Source of the DNA: Nemertoderma westbladi
Taxonomy: Eukaryota > Xenacoelomorpha > Nemertodermatida > Nemertodermatidae
Length of the DNA stretch: 64,000 nucleotides
NCBI GenBank assembly: GCA_032718475.1
Contig: JAUCBJ010008604.1
Location: forward strand, 1-64,000
Direction of reading: 5' to 3'
The notes beneath the pieces are model-generated. The model was not told where the DNA came from, did not search any database, and worked only from the letters and a program-made list of their open reading frames with translations. The position numbers were made by a program, and so were the translations under genes. Of this stretch, positions 20,213 to 30,477 are shown piece by piece; positions within the stretch are counted from its first letter, which is position 1, and every line of letters begins with the position of its first letter.

Positions 20213-21241
20213 ATGGATAAAATCGAAGCATATTCAGGAACCGATCGGTCCCTGGACGCCGGAGTTTGTCGATCCAAACTAGCTTCCGCAATCGCTGACG
20301 CCGTAGAGTTAAGCAACAAAGATGAGTTATTAAACTGTTACAACCAGGAGATAGGCGGCAGTGAAGCCGACAAGAAGATGACGTTGGACCAAGCCTTTCG
20401 GGACGCAATCAAAGGCAACATAGGCAACATCGACTTGTGCCTTCGTATCATTGATTTCTGCATCGAGTTAGTTAAAGACGGTATGACTTCAACCAGCGCG
20501 ATATTCGCTATAATAGCCGACGCTCTGGATCTGCTTCCGCTGGAGCATTGCGAGAAAGTTTTCACCTACATAGAGAGTAACGTAGCCGTATGGAAGCAGG
20601 ATCATCTCTACTCCGCCGGGAAGACCTACCTGCTGCGGATGTGCAACGACCTGTTGCGTCGACTTAGCGAGTCGCAGCAGACGGTTATCTGTGGCCGAAT
20701 TCAGATGTTTCTCGCTCGACTATTCCCGTTGAGCGAGAAGTCAGCCCTGAATCTAATGTCCCACTTTAACGTGGATAACCGGACAGTGTTCAGCAACAAA
20801 GAGGAAGTAATCCAGAACCACCTGCGGGAAGAGGGAATTGAGGAGGGGGAGCTCACGAAGATCGCGCCCCCCGTCGACTACGATCTATACCGAAAGTTCT
20901 GGACTCTCCAGGACTACTTCCGGTTGCCCACGCAGTGCTACGAGAAGGCGGCGTGGAGAAGGTTCACTCGCTACTCAGATGACGTCCTCACCGTTTTTGC
21001 TTCCTACAAGGTTGACGTTAGTCAGTCCTCCCGCAAACGGAAGCACAGCGTAACCCAGGATGACGTCACCAACCGCGAGATGACGTCATCCGATGAGGTT
21101 TGCTTCACTAAGTTTCTAACCAATGAGAAGCTCCTGGATCTACAGATGAGTGACCCCAACTTCCGGCGACATATTCTCCTACAAATGCTCTTCCTATTTC
21201 AGTACCTCGGCGGTAACGTGAAGTTCAAACTCGCCAATCAG
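20213..21241 (+). CDS. THOC1: THOC1 exon 1
   Basis: This exon holds residues 1-343, the N-terminal helical THOC1 domain. A short insert rich in Arg/Lys/Asp/Thr (SSRKRKHSV and what follows, near 21030-21090) carries repeated TGACGTCA-like codons (GATGACGTCACC, ATGACGTCATCC). The donor is CAG|GTGATT; reading past it gives 12 extra codons and a stop inside the intron. Confidence 0.93.
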
Positions 21242-22763
21242 GTGATTATATATGAATTAATATACATTAAATGTTAAACTCAACTTAATCTGATTATTTA
21301 ATTTTTCTAACATTTACAGATTTAGCATAAAGGGAAAATCTTCAGAAGCGCAGCACATATGGATGACTTCATATACGAGAGTCACTGCCTTCTAGTCAAA
21401 ACATTCTTTATCTTATTAAAAACAGTGAGCAGAAAGAAGGCGCTCTGCTCTAATATATGTTAAATATTAAATTAAATACAATTAAAAAATAATTATAAAT
21501 AATAATTATTGGCTTACAGTAGTATTATGTAATCATTGGGTATTGACGACGGTATTGTGATTGCATACAATGGGCCTGCAATACAATATCATGCAATGGT
21601 ATAATAATACATATATATAGCAAAACAGCATACAGTAAAATCCAGAGGCTTTATACTACTGGCGTGGCGAGTGACTTTTTTTAAACTTTTTTTAACTAAA
21701 AAATACAAAATAGTGAAGGGAATTATGTTTTTATTTAATTCACTCAAATAGTTAGCCCTAATTAACTTAAAATTAAGTAAAAGTTAATTTTTAGATAAAA
21801 TTATAAATAACCCCAACAATCCAAATATCCCCTCTACAGGTTCTCTCTGACGATCAGACTGGGTGGATAACCTCGACCGAGACGCGGGTTTACTCAATGC
21901 TGCGGGACACACCGCCGGATGGGCCCCAGTTCGCGGCCACGGTCGACCAACTGCTAAACCGTGAGACCAACTGGATCGGCTGGAAGAACGAGGGCTGCGC
22001 GTCGTACACGCGGCCACCGCGCGCGGAATCCCGCGTCAAACTGCGGATCCGGCGCGCCTCGATCGCCGACGACGAGGTTCCCACGCACCACTCGCACGAT
22101 CTCGGATCCGCCGAACTCACCCGACTGTGGAACATCGCCCCGGATAACATGCAGTCCTGTAAACTCCCGGAACGCCGATTGCAACCCACGCTGGAGGCCT
22201 TCTTCGAGTCCCCGGTGCAGCAACTAAACCCGAACTGCGGAATAGAAGACGAGTACAAGGCGACCCACCAACCCAACCACCAGTGGCGCGCGTTGCGGCT
22301 CCTGTCCCGCAAGGCGCCGTTCTTCTTCCATCCGACCACCCAAGCGTTCGCCAACATGAGTCAGTACATGGAGTACATGTGCCGGAAGCTGGCGAAAGAG
22401 TACCCGAACTTGGGGAAACAGTTGGAGGGAGGGGGGAGTGCGGTTGGGAGTAACGGTGGAGGGAGCAACGCTGTGAGCGACAGCGAGGGGAGCGAGAGTG
22501 AGTTCGAGGATACGGAAACAATGGTGACGGCTAAACAGTTGGAGAATCTCGCTGGGAAGCTGACGCCGCCAGAGTGGAAGAAACTCGCGATACAATTGGA
22601 CTTTAAGGATATGGACATACAGGAGTTGGCGGACAGCTACGAGGAACCCCTGACGCAGGCGAGGAAGATGCTCGCCTCCTGGTTCACTAATAACGGGACT
22701 AACGCCACGTTAAAGTCATTAACTACCGCGTTAACCGACGTCGGCTTGTCTAACTACCTATAG
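20213..22763 (+). CDS. THOC1: THO complex subunit 1 (two exons)
   Basis: The exons are 20213-21241 and 21840-22763, joined across a 598-bp GT-AG intron (CAG|GTGATT ... CTCTACAG|GTT) in phase 0. The product is 650 residues, close to the usual THOC1 length of about 657. THOC1 is a scaffold of the nuclear THO/TREX complex, which couples transcription to mRNA export. Diagnostic blocks are KKMTLDQAFRDA, LLRMCNDLLRRLS, RIQMFLARLFPLSEKSALNL, YRKFWTLQDYF and FRRHILLQML in exon 1, and WKNEGC, LTRLWN, EDEYKA and WRALRLLSRKAPFFF in exon 2. An acidic, Ser/Gly-rich linker and a C-terminal Death-like domain (about 572-650) follow. The ATG at 20213 was chosen because the frame further upstream runs through a transposon target duplication into the hAT element. 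That insertion now supplies the 5' flank. Confidence 0.95.
21840..22763 (+). CDS. THOC1: THOC1 exon 2
   Basis: This exon holds residues 344-650, starting VLSDDQTGWI right after a CTCTACAG acceptor. It is markedly GC-rich against its surroundings, which makes long spurious frames on the opposite strand. It includes the GGGSAVGSNGGGSN linker and the Death-like domain (LTPPEWKKLAIQL, ARKMLASWF). The stop is TAG at 22761. Confidence 0.93.
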   Translation, partial: VLSDDQTGWITSTETRVYSMLRDTPPDGPQFAATVDQLLNRETNWIGWKNEGCASYTRPPRAESRVKLRIRRASIADDEVPTHHSHDLGSAELTRLWNIAPDNMQSCKLPERRLQPTLEAFFESPVQQLNPNCGIEDEYKATHQPNHQWRALRLLSRKAPFFFHPTTQAFANMSQYMEYMCRKLAKEYPNLGKQLEGGGSAVGSNGGGSNAVSDSEGSESEFEDTETMVTAKQLENLAGKLTPPEWKKLAIQLDFKDMDIQELADSYEEPLTQARKMLASWFTNNGTNATLKSLTTALTDVGLSNYL

Positions 22764-25317
22764 TGCCGTACGGACTTTATTTAGTATCGTTAACTTTCAT
22801 TTTGTTAAGCTAAGTGTTTATTTTTCGTTTTCTTACAATTTACGTACATTTAATTATACATGTACGCCAAACGAACTGCGTGTTTATTTCGATAGTCTGT
22901 CTGGCCGCTATCCAACTCAAGTTTTGGGTGACTATGTGATCTTACTGTCAACCTACTTCCAGAATATGCCCATAAGAGTGCTCTTACAGATGGAGTTGAG
23001 GACCGATGTAAATATCTATTAACTATCCTCACATAGTTGAAACTCAAAGAGCTGGTGCCGTGGAATAGCAAAATACATTGCGGAATGGTCTTGACATGGT
23101 AATAACGAACGGAAATTCCTTTGATTGGGTACATCCAGTCGAGTTATTTATTTTAAACTAGCAACCAATTAACAATAGAATAATATGTTAACAGTAAATT
23201 ATAAAAAAGGCCATCTTTCAAGCGCCCAGACTCACCCTCCTAGAAAATTCCAAGCGACCTTTACTCCAAGTTTGAGTCAGACCACGTAGAATGTAAATGT
23301 AGAATTTCGCACGCAGTGCCCAAGAGATGATTGACATTAAATAACTATAATTCTCGTGGTCTCCTGTCAGGACATTTATTATATTGTTCCTTACAGCCAA
23401 CTACAGTCGTACCTCGTAAAAATATATTTCCCTTATTACAAATAGTAGCAAAATAAATAAATTTGAGTCATTTTATCAAACTGTATTTTATTGCAAATAT
23501 ATTTTACCGAAAATTTTTACTTCTACCGATCTTTCTAAATGAAATACCGTAATTAAAAACATGGATGTGACTTTGTGTCTTAACTCTATAATATTGAAAC
23601 ACAACCTGATGGGTAATCCATAATATAAAATAAAAAAGGTTGTGTTTGACCTAATAATTAATGTAATATAATTATTCGTCTCCAAGTTCATTACTCTGGA
23701 GTCCCGAATAGACACGTCTATAAATTTTTGAAAAAAATTCCACCCACAATTCTCTTATTTTTTATTATGAGTAAATAAACGTTTGTTCTCATAATAATTG
23801 AGAGTTGAAAGTGAAAGTAAACAAAAACCGTGTACCGAGTATACCACCGGTAGCCGTAGGTACTACTGTACCTGTATAACTGTGTCAAAAATGTTCCTCC
23901 CACCCCGTTTATTCCACCCACCCCGTCCATCGGGACTCCTCCAGAGTACACACACATTGATTCTGGGTTACAACTAATAAGCAATCTCTTCTTGACCTTT
24001 AATAATAGCGCACACCGACGTTTAATAATTGGCTGTTAAGTGTGTTCGAGAGCAATGGATATTGAGCTCAACATGTTAAGATCTTACATATTCTTAATTA
24101 TCTCGAGAATTAATTAATTAATTAACGCGTAACTTTCCTATTCCAAGGCCGATACACAAATAAACCACCATACAAAGTCTCGTATCGATTCACCGTCAGT
24201 GTTTAGGCGGAGATAGGGCTACGACAAACATACATAATATACAACATTGACAATTGTATTATTGTATTATATGGCGGCCAAACAATTTATATATAAATAT
24301 TTTTATATTCCACTTGGCCCATGGCTGCCATAATTTTTTTTATTCTTTGCTCCTCGTGGCCCATGGCTGCTAGTTGCAGGTAAACAGGTCCATTGATGGA
24401 TGCATCTCTCAGTACAAATGGAGATAACTTCAAAATTATCGGCACCTTTTTGCTTTTTGCTTTCGGAATCGAAACTTGCTACAATCTTCATTATTTAGCT
24501 GTTTGAAGTTCCATCCATTGAGAAATTGTAGCCGTGATTATATTTGAAAAATTACTGTGATGTGAGCTGTGGGGCCATACTAAATGCTCGAAACCTTTAA
24601 TCATAAATCAAAGGTTCAAAAGTCAAACTAACGCCATATTCGTAAGATTATTTAAATATAGGGATGTCGATCTGTTTAAAAAAATCTGGAACATAAATAT
24701 ATTCTACTGGTTCTGGATCGGGATACTGTTTGGATTTGATCACTAGCATAAGATAATGTTCAAACATACAAATAGAAAGGTTTTATACATTTGGAAACAT
24801 GGCCAATTATGCTATTTTGTAAAACTATAATATAAATCATTGAAAATTGATTTCGTTGAATCTGAAATAAAAATAAAAGTTCCAAAATTTTATAAACGAA
24901 ACTACGGACTTAAGAAATACACGGCATTTATAATTTTTTATTGCTCGATAAATGATATTGATCAATATATGATAATGATATTGATAAATGATATGATTGA
25001 ATTATAATGATACCATGATAAACCGTTAAATGTTGAACGGTGTTTGTGGTACTGTGTAGTCTATAGCCCCTTCGCAATTTCATTCTAAAAAGATCTTGTC
25101 TATAGAGTTTGTCTAAATGACTTCTCTATTCGTTTATAGCACTTGTTTGTTTCGTTTCATCGGTATAGGGAATTTGTTTCTCTAAACGAATAAATTTGTG
25201 TAACGAATTGTTACACGAACGAAGACATGCTATGACAAGTTTTACATTGGCGGATTTATGTATTATTATAAAATAATAGTTAAACAAATAAATTCTCCCA
25301 AACAATATTATAACCTA
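22764..25317. other. intergenic, THOC1 to WDR61
   Basis: No supported gene. The DNA is AT-rich with short direct repeats only (ATTAATTAATTAATTAA near 24113). The short frames of 60-94 codons here show no recognisable family and have random codon use. Confidence 0.5.
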
Positions 25318-26223
25318 TCACGGACAATCGTATATATGAATTGCTTTATCGTCTGAAACCGACACAAGTTTGGAACCAGTTCGATTAAACCGACACGACC
25401 ACACCTGGTCGGTGTGGTCCGCGAAGGTTGCCTCGCATCGTCTCTCCCCTACATGCCACACCCTGCAGGTCCGATCAGCGGAGGTGGACGCGAACCGAGT
25501 GTTATCGGGGTGGTAATCGACGCTGAGGACCCATGAGGCGTGTCCGGACAACGTCGAGACAAGAGATGCGGCCAGAACGTCGTAAACCTTTATATATCCG
25601 TCGTCTGAAGCTGTAATCAACAGCTGGGAAGCGGGAGAGAATGAAAGTCCTCGTATGGGCATGGCGTGGCCTTCCAACGTGTGTATGAGACGACCTGTCG
25701 CCAAGTCGAATATGTTTATAATACCGTCGATAGCACCGGAGGCCACGTATTTACCGTCCGGACTACAAGCCAACGACATTGTAAACTTCCCACGCGTATC
25801 GAGCGACGTTTCTTTCTCTCCTTTATCGATGTTAAACACGTTTATCTTTCCGGAATGACTTCCCGTTATGACGTTCTGTCCGTCCGGTGTGAATGTCACG
25901 GTCCAGGCGTCCACTGGGCCCGCGTCTATGGTCTTTAGGAGGGTCCCCTTACTGGTGTCCCACAGTCGTATCTGGGAGTCCAGTGAGTTGCTCGCGATTA
26001 CGGTGCCGTCCGGGTTGATGTCCACCGATACGACGCCCAGTTGGTGGCCCTCGAACACGTGCTTGAGGTCGAGTCGATCGTCCGTGTAGCGCCAAGCCTT
26101 GACCAGGTCGTCAACGCCGCCCGTTACTATGTAATCTATGTCGTCCTTCTCGCAATGTTTCCACGCGCAGCTCCAGATTCCATCGTCGTGCGAGTTGCTT
26201 TGCTTATACTGAACAGTATACAT
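25318..26223 (-). CDS. WDR61: WD repeat protein 61 / SKI8 (intronless)
   Basis: A 301-residue seven-bladed WD40 protein. WDR61 (SKI8) is a subunit of both the PAF1 transcription complex in the nucleus and the SKI RNA-helicase complex in the cytoplasm. Diagnostic blocks are [26 protein letters not shown]-like ([18 protein letters not shown]), [37 protein letters not shown] and [20 protein letters not shown], ending HIYDCP. The start was set at 26223 ([18 protein letters not shown]), because this matches the family N-terminus. The frame opens 18 codons earlier with a sequence that has no family counterpart. The gene is a single exon here, with no poly-A tract to show retrotransposition. Confidence 0.95.
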   Translation of the reverse strand: MYTVQYKQSNSHDDGIWSCAWKHCEKDDIDYIVTGGVDDLVKAWRYTDDRLDLKHVFEGHQLGVVSVDINPDGTVIASNSLDSQIRLWDTSKGTLLKTIDAGPVDAWTVTFTPDGQNVITGSHSGKINVFNIDKGEKETSLDTRGKFTMSLACSPDGKYVASGAIDGIINIFDLATGRLIHTLEGHAMPIRGLSFSPASQLLITASDDGYIKVYDVLAASLVSTLSGHASWVLSVDYHPDNTRFASTSADRTCRVWHVGERRCEATFADHTDQVWSCRFNRTGSKLVSVSDDKAIHIYDCP

Positions 26224-28148
26224 TGTGTTGTGTTGGTCCACTCCACAGGTACCGGTAGTACTGTAGTAAATATGCAATAATAATCAACGTTGGTTTGGTA
26301 GCCTACTCCTGTACCGCTAGTCCTACAACTCTTGTACTCAAACTCTACAAAAACGAAGTAGGCCTACTACATCCGCTATTATTGAAACTGAAATGAGGCT
26401 TGCGAATGTAAACTTATCACTGGGGCTCTGCTCGGGTTCCTGCAGCTATTAATAGTTTGTTTGATTGTGGCTGGCTGGCTGGCTGCTGGGTTTGTGGCTA
26501 GAATGTTTGAACGCTAATAAGTCGGTCAATCATGGATGAAATGGAACCAAACTTGGTACACATCAGCACATGTAGTATCAAAAGTTTGGAAATTCTCCAC
26601 ACATACAGATTTATTTAGTTCCTCTGTCTGCCGCTAGGAGCGAATTGACAGTAGCTGTAATTATAGAACCAACCAGAAGATTCATCTGAAATTTGGTAGT
26701 GGTAACCTACGCGCATTGTTTAATTACAAATTCTACACACAGGCAGACTTTCACAGTTCCTCCTGTCTGCAGCTAGGGGGCGAATTGTCAGCTCCAGTTC
26801 ATCGTGCTTAGCATGATTTAATTTATTACGATATAGTGATATATACTTTTAGCTATACATAATTTTTGTTGATATTATTTACTCATGTATTTACTTGCAT
26901 TATACATATACGTACAGTACACCATTTCGATATTTCATTATACCCAAAAAGTATTACGCAAGCAATTTAAAAACAATGAAAATGGAAATCTGTGCCGACA
27001 TGTACGTACATTGTACTTGTGCATACGATAATGCAATATTTTTTGTAGTTTACTAATAATTAATGGCAATAATTAATCGTCCTTCTAAACATTATCATTT
27101 TTCCTAAATTTTAACAGGTAAATCACTAAAATATCAATTCAGTTTCCATGAAATATTTTACAAGAGTAGGCCTATCACTAAAATCTATTACTTAATACTA
27201 ATTAACGGAAAGGAGACGGTTACAGTGGCACGCTATTCTAACCAAAACAATAAACGAAATTCAATAAAACTGGTTACATATTTATTTCTGATGATGCAAG
27301 TTATCATACGGGTACCCTCTAGGCACCCTCTAGCGGGAGACTGGATAACTTCTGAGTCAACCACGGAAATTATATTTCAGAAATTTGAAAAGACTACAAA
27401 AATAAACAGTAAGAAATATTAAATAATTAATAACCGTCTGTGACAATATTATTATAAATTTCGTGATGAGTTTATAGTTCAAACCACTAAAACCAGGTAA
27501 TTATATAAAAAAAATACAATATAAGCTAAAAAGATCACTGTTTACAAACTTTTCAAATTGCACATTACTTTATAAATTCTTTATTGCACTATTTACCGGT
27601 AAGTGGCATGATAGTTTAATAAGTTTAATAAGGAGTATATATTTATTGAGATACTCCTCAGAATATGCCCAATAATAATAATTCAATAACATTGAGTTGA
27701 GTTGAGTCAATTCAATAACAAGGGTTATATTGAAAAATATCGAGAGTAAAAATATCGGGAGTAAAAATATCGGGAGTAAAATTAGCTATAATTTTTTGTA
27801 TGAAACACTAGCTATCGACGAAAACATTAGCTAGTACCTGATTACTATAGAAACTAAAATAAACATTATTAAACATATATAAAGTATTTTACTCGCGATA
27901 TTTTTACTCGCGAACTTTTTACTCGCGATATTTTTACTCGCGAACTTTTTACTCGCGATATTTTTACTCGCGAACTTTTTACTCGCGATATTTTTACTCG
28001 CGAATTTTTTACTCCCGATATTTTTAAACTCGATATTTTTCAAAGTCTCAATAAATTGTTCAGCAATACCTAGTCACGCATTTTCTACGGCGTAAATATA
28101 ATCAAGTTGGGAAAGATTGAGGTAGAAAGAAAATTCAATCTCGATGGT
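26224..28148. other. intergenic, WDR61 to FANCL
   Basis: No gene. It holds a GGCTGGCTGGCTGGCTG run (26470), two diverged copies of a roughly 120-bp sequence (about 26525-26640 and 26680-26795, sharing CTACACACAGGCAG-type and GGGCGAATTGTCAG-type blocks), a dispersed repeat at 27205-27260 and the inverted pair at 27728-28040. Confidence 0.5.
27728..28040. repeat. inverted repeat with 30-bp ACTCGCGA tandem array
   Basis: The left side reads TTGAAAAATATCGAG then AAAATATCGGGAGTAAAA copies. The right side has the complement (ACTCCCGATATTTTT, CTCGATATTTTTCAA). Between them, 27889-28010 is a tandem array of ACTCGCGATATTTTT and ACTCGCGAACTTTTT half-units. It is a small foldback-like structure. The FASKN/IASKK frame over it is a product of the repeat. 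Confidence 0.75.
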
Positions 28149-29105
28149 TTACGATAAACTGGAACCGAACACAATTGTTCCCGAACAATAAGGACAATCC
28201 ACGTAAAGAGTCTTATTACAAGTAGCGATACCACTAGTGTCTTGAAAGCTCTCGGTCAAACAGTATTTGTGGTAAACTTGACCACATCTTTCGGTGCTGG
28301 GGCAGGGAACTAAAGGAATCTCGTCCCCCAATTCGTGAGTGTAGCACAAACCGCACTCCTGGAACACCTCGCCAACTAATTCCCCTTTCTGCGGAATACG
28401 AGTTTCGAGAATGAGTTCCATGTTTCCCAGCAGGGAGTGATCGCTGTCCCATAGATCCATGTTTCTTGTGAATATTTGTTGGTAGGCGTTCGCTGCCTTT
28501 GTGTCAAATCCGGCAAAGGTACAAACCGGAATATTCCACGGTTTATTGGGATCAATCTCGAGTTTCAGTGTGACACCACTGTTTATAGATATTGTCCGGT
28601 AGTTGTCTTGTTTAGTTGGGTTTTTTGGCTCTATGACGCAACACTCCTGGTCTAGCTCTGAAAACACTAGCAAAGCGTCGTTAAATTTGGAGACGGCAGT
28701 TTGAAAATGAGAATAAATTGCTTTGATAGAGGGGTCTTTTAATTCTGATAGGTCTAACGGAGAAGCCAGACTGTCTGATAGACACAATGCGGTCTCTAAA
28801 CAAGGGTCGTTGATGGAAACAGTCAGTATGTGATCGCCCTGTTCCCCATTTTCCGACGGTGCCCTGAGTACGATAAAATGCAAATCACCGGACACTGAAT
28901 GAATGGAAGTTTTTAATTCCATCAAGTCTTGAGACAATTTCTCATAAAAAGCGGCAATTTTAAGGAAGGCATCGCCCAGCTGCATAGAGCCCTGAGAATT
29001 ATCCACTAACTTCGTAGCCCACATTCCTAACGTATCACACCATGGCCACTGAGGAGTATCGTTGTCGACCTCAAAACGTTTCCGCCACTCTAAAAACTCC
29101 ATCAT
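28149..29105 (-). CDS. FANCL: FANCL, Fanconi anaemia E3 ubiquitin ligase (N-terminus possibly incomplete)
   Basis: A 318-codon frame. FANCL is the E3 ligase that monoubiquitinates FANCD2-FANCI in interstrand-crosslink repair. The middle part matches the substrate-binding URD domain (YSHFQTAVSKFNDALLVF, CCVIEPKNPTKQD, TLKLEIDPNKPW, TRNMDLWD). The C-terminus is the FANCL-type RING with ligands C251, C254, C268, C274, H279, C282, C304 and C307 (CGLC, CGQVYHKYC, CPYC). Known family members are about 375 residues and start with an ELF domain. The first 55-60 residues of that domain are not visible here, so either an upstream exon is missing or the domain has been lost. An inverted-repeat element starts 43 bp upstream of the ATG. 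MM at 29105/29102 is the first in-frame start. Confidence 0.9.
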   Translation of the reverse strand: MMEFLEWRKRFEVDNDTPQWPWCDTLGMWATKLVDNSQGSMQLGDAFLKIAAFYEKLSQDLMELKTSIHSVSGDLHFIVLRAPSENGEQGDHILTVSINDPCLETALCLSDSLASPLDLSELKDPSIKAIYSHFQTAVSKFNDALLVFSELDQECCVIEPKNPTKQDNYRTISINSGVTLKLEIDPNKPWNIPVCTFAGFDTKAANAYQQIFTRNMDLWDSDHSLLGNMELILETRIPQKGELVGEVFQECGLCYTHELGDEIPLVPCPSTERCGQVYHKYCLTESFQDTSGIATCNKTLYVDCPYCSGTIVFGSSLS

Positions 29106-29145
29106 TCCAGCACTCAGAAAGTCAACAATGTACTCTGCAGTTCTG

Positions 29146-30477
29146 GTACCTATCAGTAATCAGTACACAACCAGACAACCGTGTAGGCAGGTACGGACTT
29201 CAGTAAAGGATTATGCTATGCTAAGTCAGACAAGTCCCTAAAAGGTGCCACCCTGCTCCATAGCGCGGGAAATTCAAATGATTGAAAGACATGTTATTTG
29301 TACTGGAAAGGGTGCCAGATCAGATCTGCCACCTATATATTGGCGGTAAATTCAAATCTGTTTTAACATTGAATACATGAATAGAGTAAGACCAATCTGC
29401 CAATGTAATTCATTGAATCAGAATAAATTATTTATTATCGGTTTAACTCACTCATCCGTTAACGTTGTTGATTTATCTATTCTGGGACTTCGAGCAGCAC
29501 GTGAACAACTAAACCAGCACGCTAACTACCGGTAGTCTGGGGCTTCGAGCACCACGCGAAACAACTAAACTGGCTGGTTACCTAGTCTGGGACTTTGAGC
29601 AGCACGTGAACAACTAAACCAGCACGTTAACTTGTCTGGGGCTTCGAGGGGCACGCGAACAACTAAACTGCTGGTTACCTAGTCTGGGACTCCGAGCAGC
29701 ACGTGAACAACTAAACCTGCACGTTAACTAGTCTGGGACTTCGAGCAGCACGTGAAAAACTAAGCTGACTGGTTAACTAGTCTGGGATTTCGAGCAGCAC
29801 GTGTATAACTAAGCTATGACTGGTTAACTAGTCTGGTACATGTCTGGGACAGATATAGCAGTATAGGCAGAAGCATTATACACCTATTGTTATTACAGTA
29901 GTAGGCTTACCTGCGATATATTTTACTATCAGTTCCCTGCTATATTGTTATAATTATAATGTTCTGATGTAATTAAAACTGATACAAGCAAATAATAAAT
30001 GTTCTTTACATTTTACTGATAGAAGTTAAGCCAAATCCCCCGATTCCCCCCCCCCCCCCCCCCCCCCCCCTCCTCAATTTGCAATTTTGCTCGAAGTCCC
30101 AGACTAGTTAACCAGTCAGCTTAGTTGTTCACGTGCTGCTCGAAGTCCCAGAATAGATAAAACAACAACAATAACGGATGAGTGAGTTAAACCGATAAGA
30201 AATAATTTATTCTGATTCAATGAATTACATTAGTCTTACTCTTATTCATGTATTCAATGTTAAAACAGATTTGAATTTACCGCCAAAATATAGGTAGCAG
30301 ATCTGATCTGCCACCCTTTCCAGTACAAATTACATGTCTTTCAATCATTTGAATTTCCCGCGCTACGGAGCTGGGTGGCACCTTTTAGGGACTTGTCTGA
30401 CTTAGCATAGCATAATCCTTTACTGAAGTCCGTACCTGCCTACGTTGTCTGGTTGTGTACTGATTACTGATAGGTAC
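29146..30477. mobile_element. 1.3-kb inverted-repeat element upstream of FANCL
   Basis: GTACCTATCAGTAATCAG at 29146 and its complement ending at 30477 begin two arms of about 330-400 bp that match along their length (for example CAGTAAAGGATTATGC, CAAATGATTGAAAGACATGT). TA flanks both ends as a possible target duplication. The left arm leads into a roughly 55-bp minisatellite (about 29480-29840) of TCTGGGACTTCGAGCAGCAC-type units, and one unit is present in inverse by the right arm (about 30092-30155). A poly-C tract of about 27 bases sits at 30048-30072. No transposase: a non-autonomous element. Confidence 0.8.

Noticed and set aside
21890-22618. Minus-strand frames of 85-155 codons over THOC1 exon 2
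   Set aside because: Opposite-strand shadows of GC-rich THOC1 coding sequence.
22850-23134. 94-codon minus-strand frame downstream of THOC1
   Set aside because: No family features or splice signals; it probably overlaps the THOC1 3' flank.
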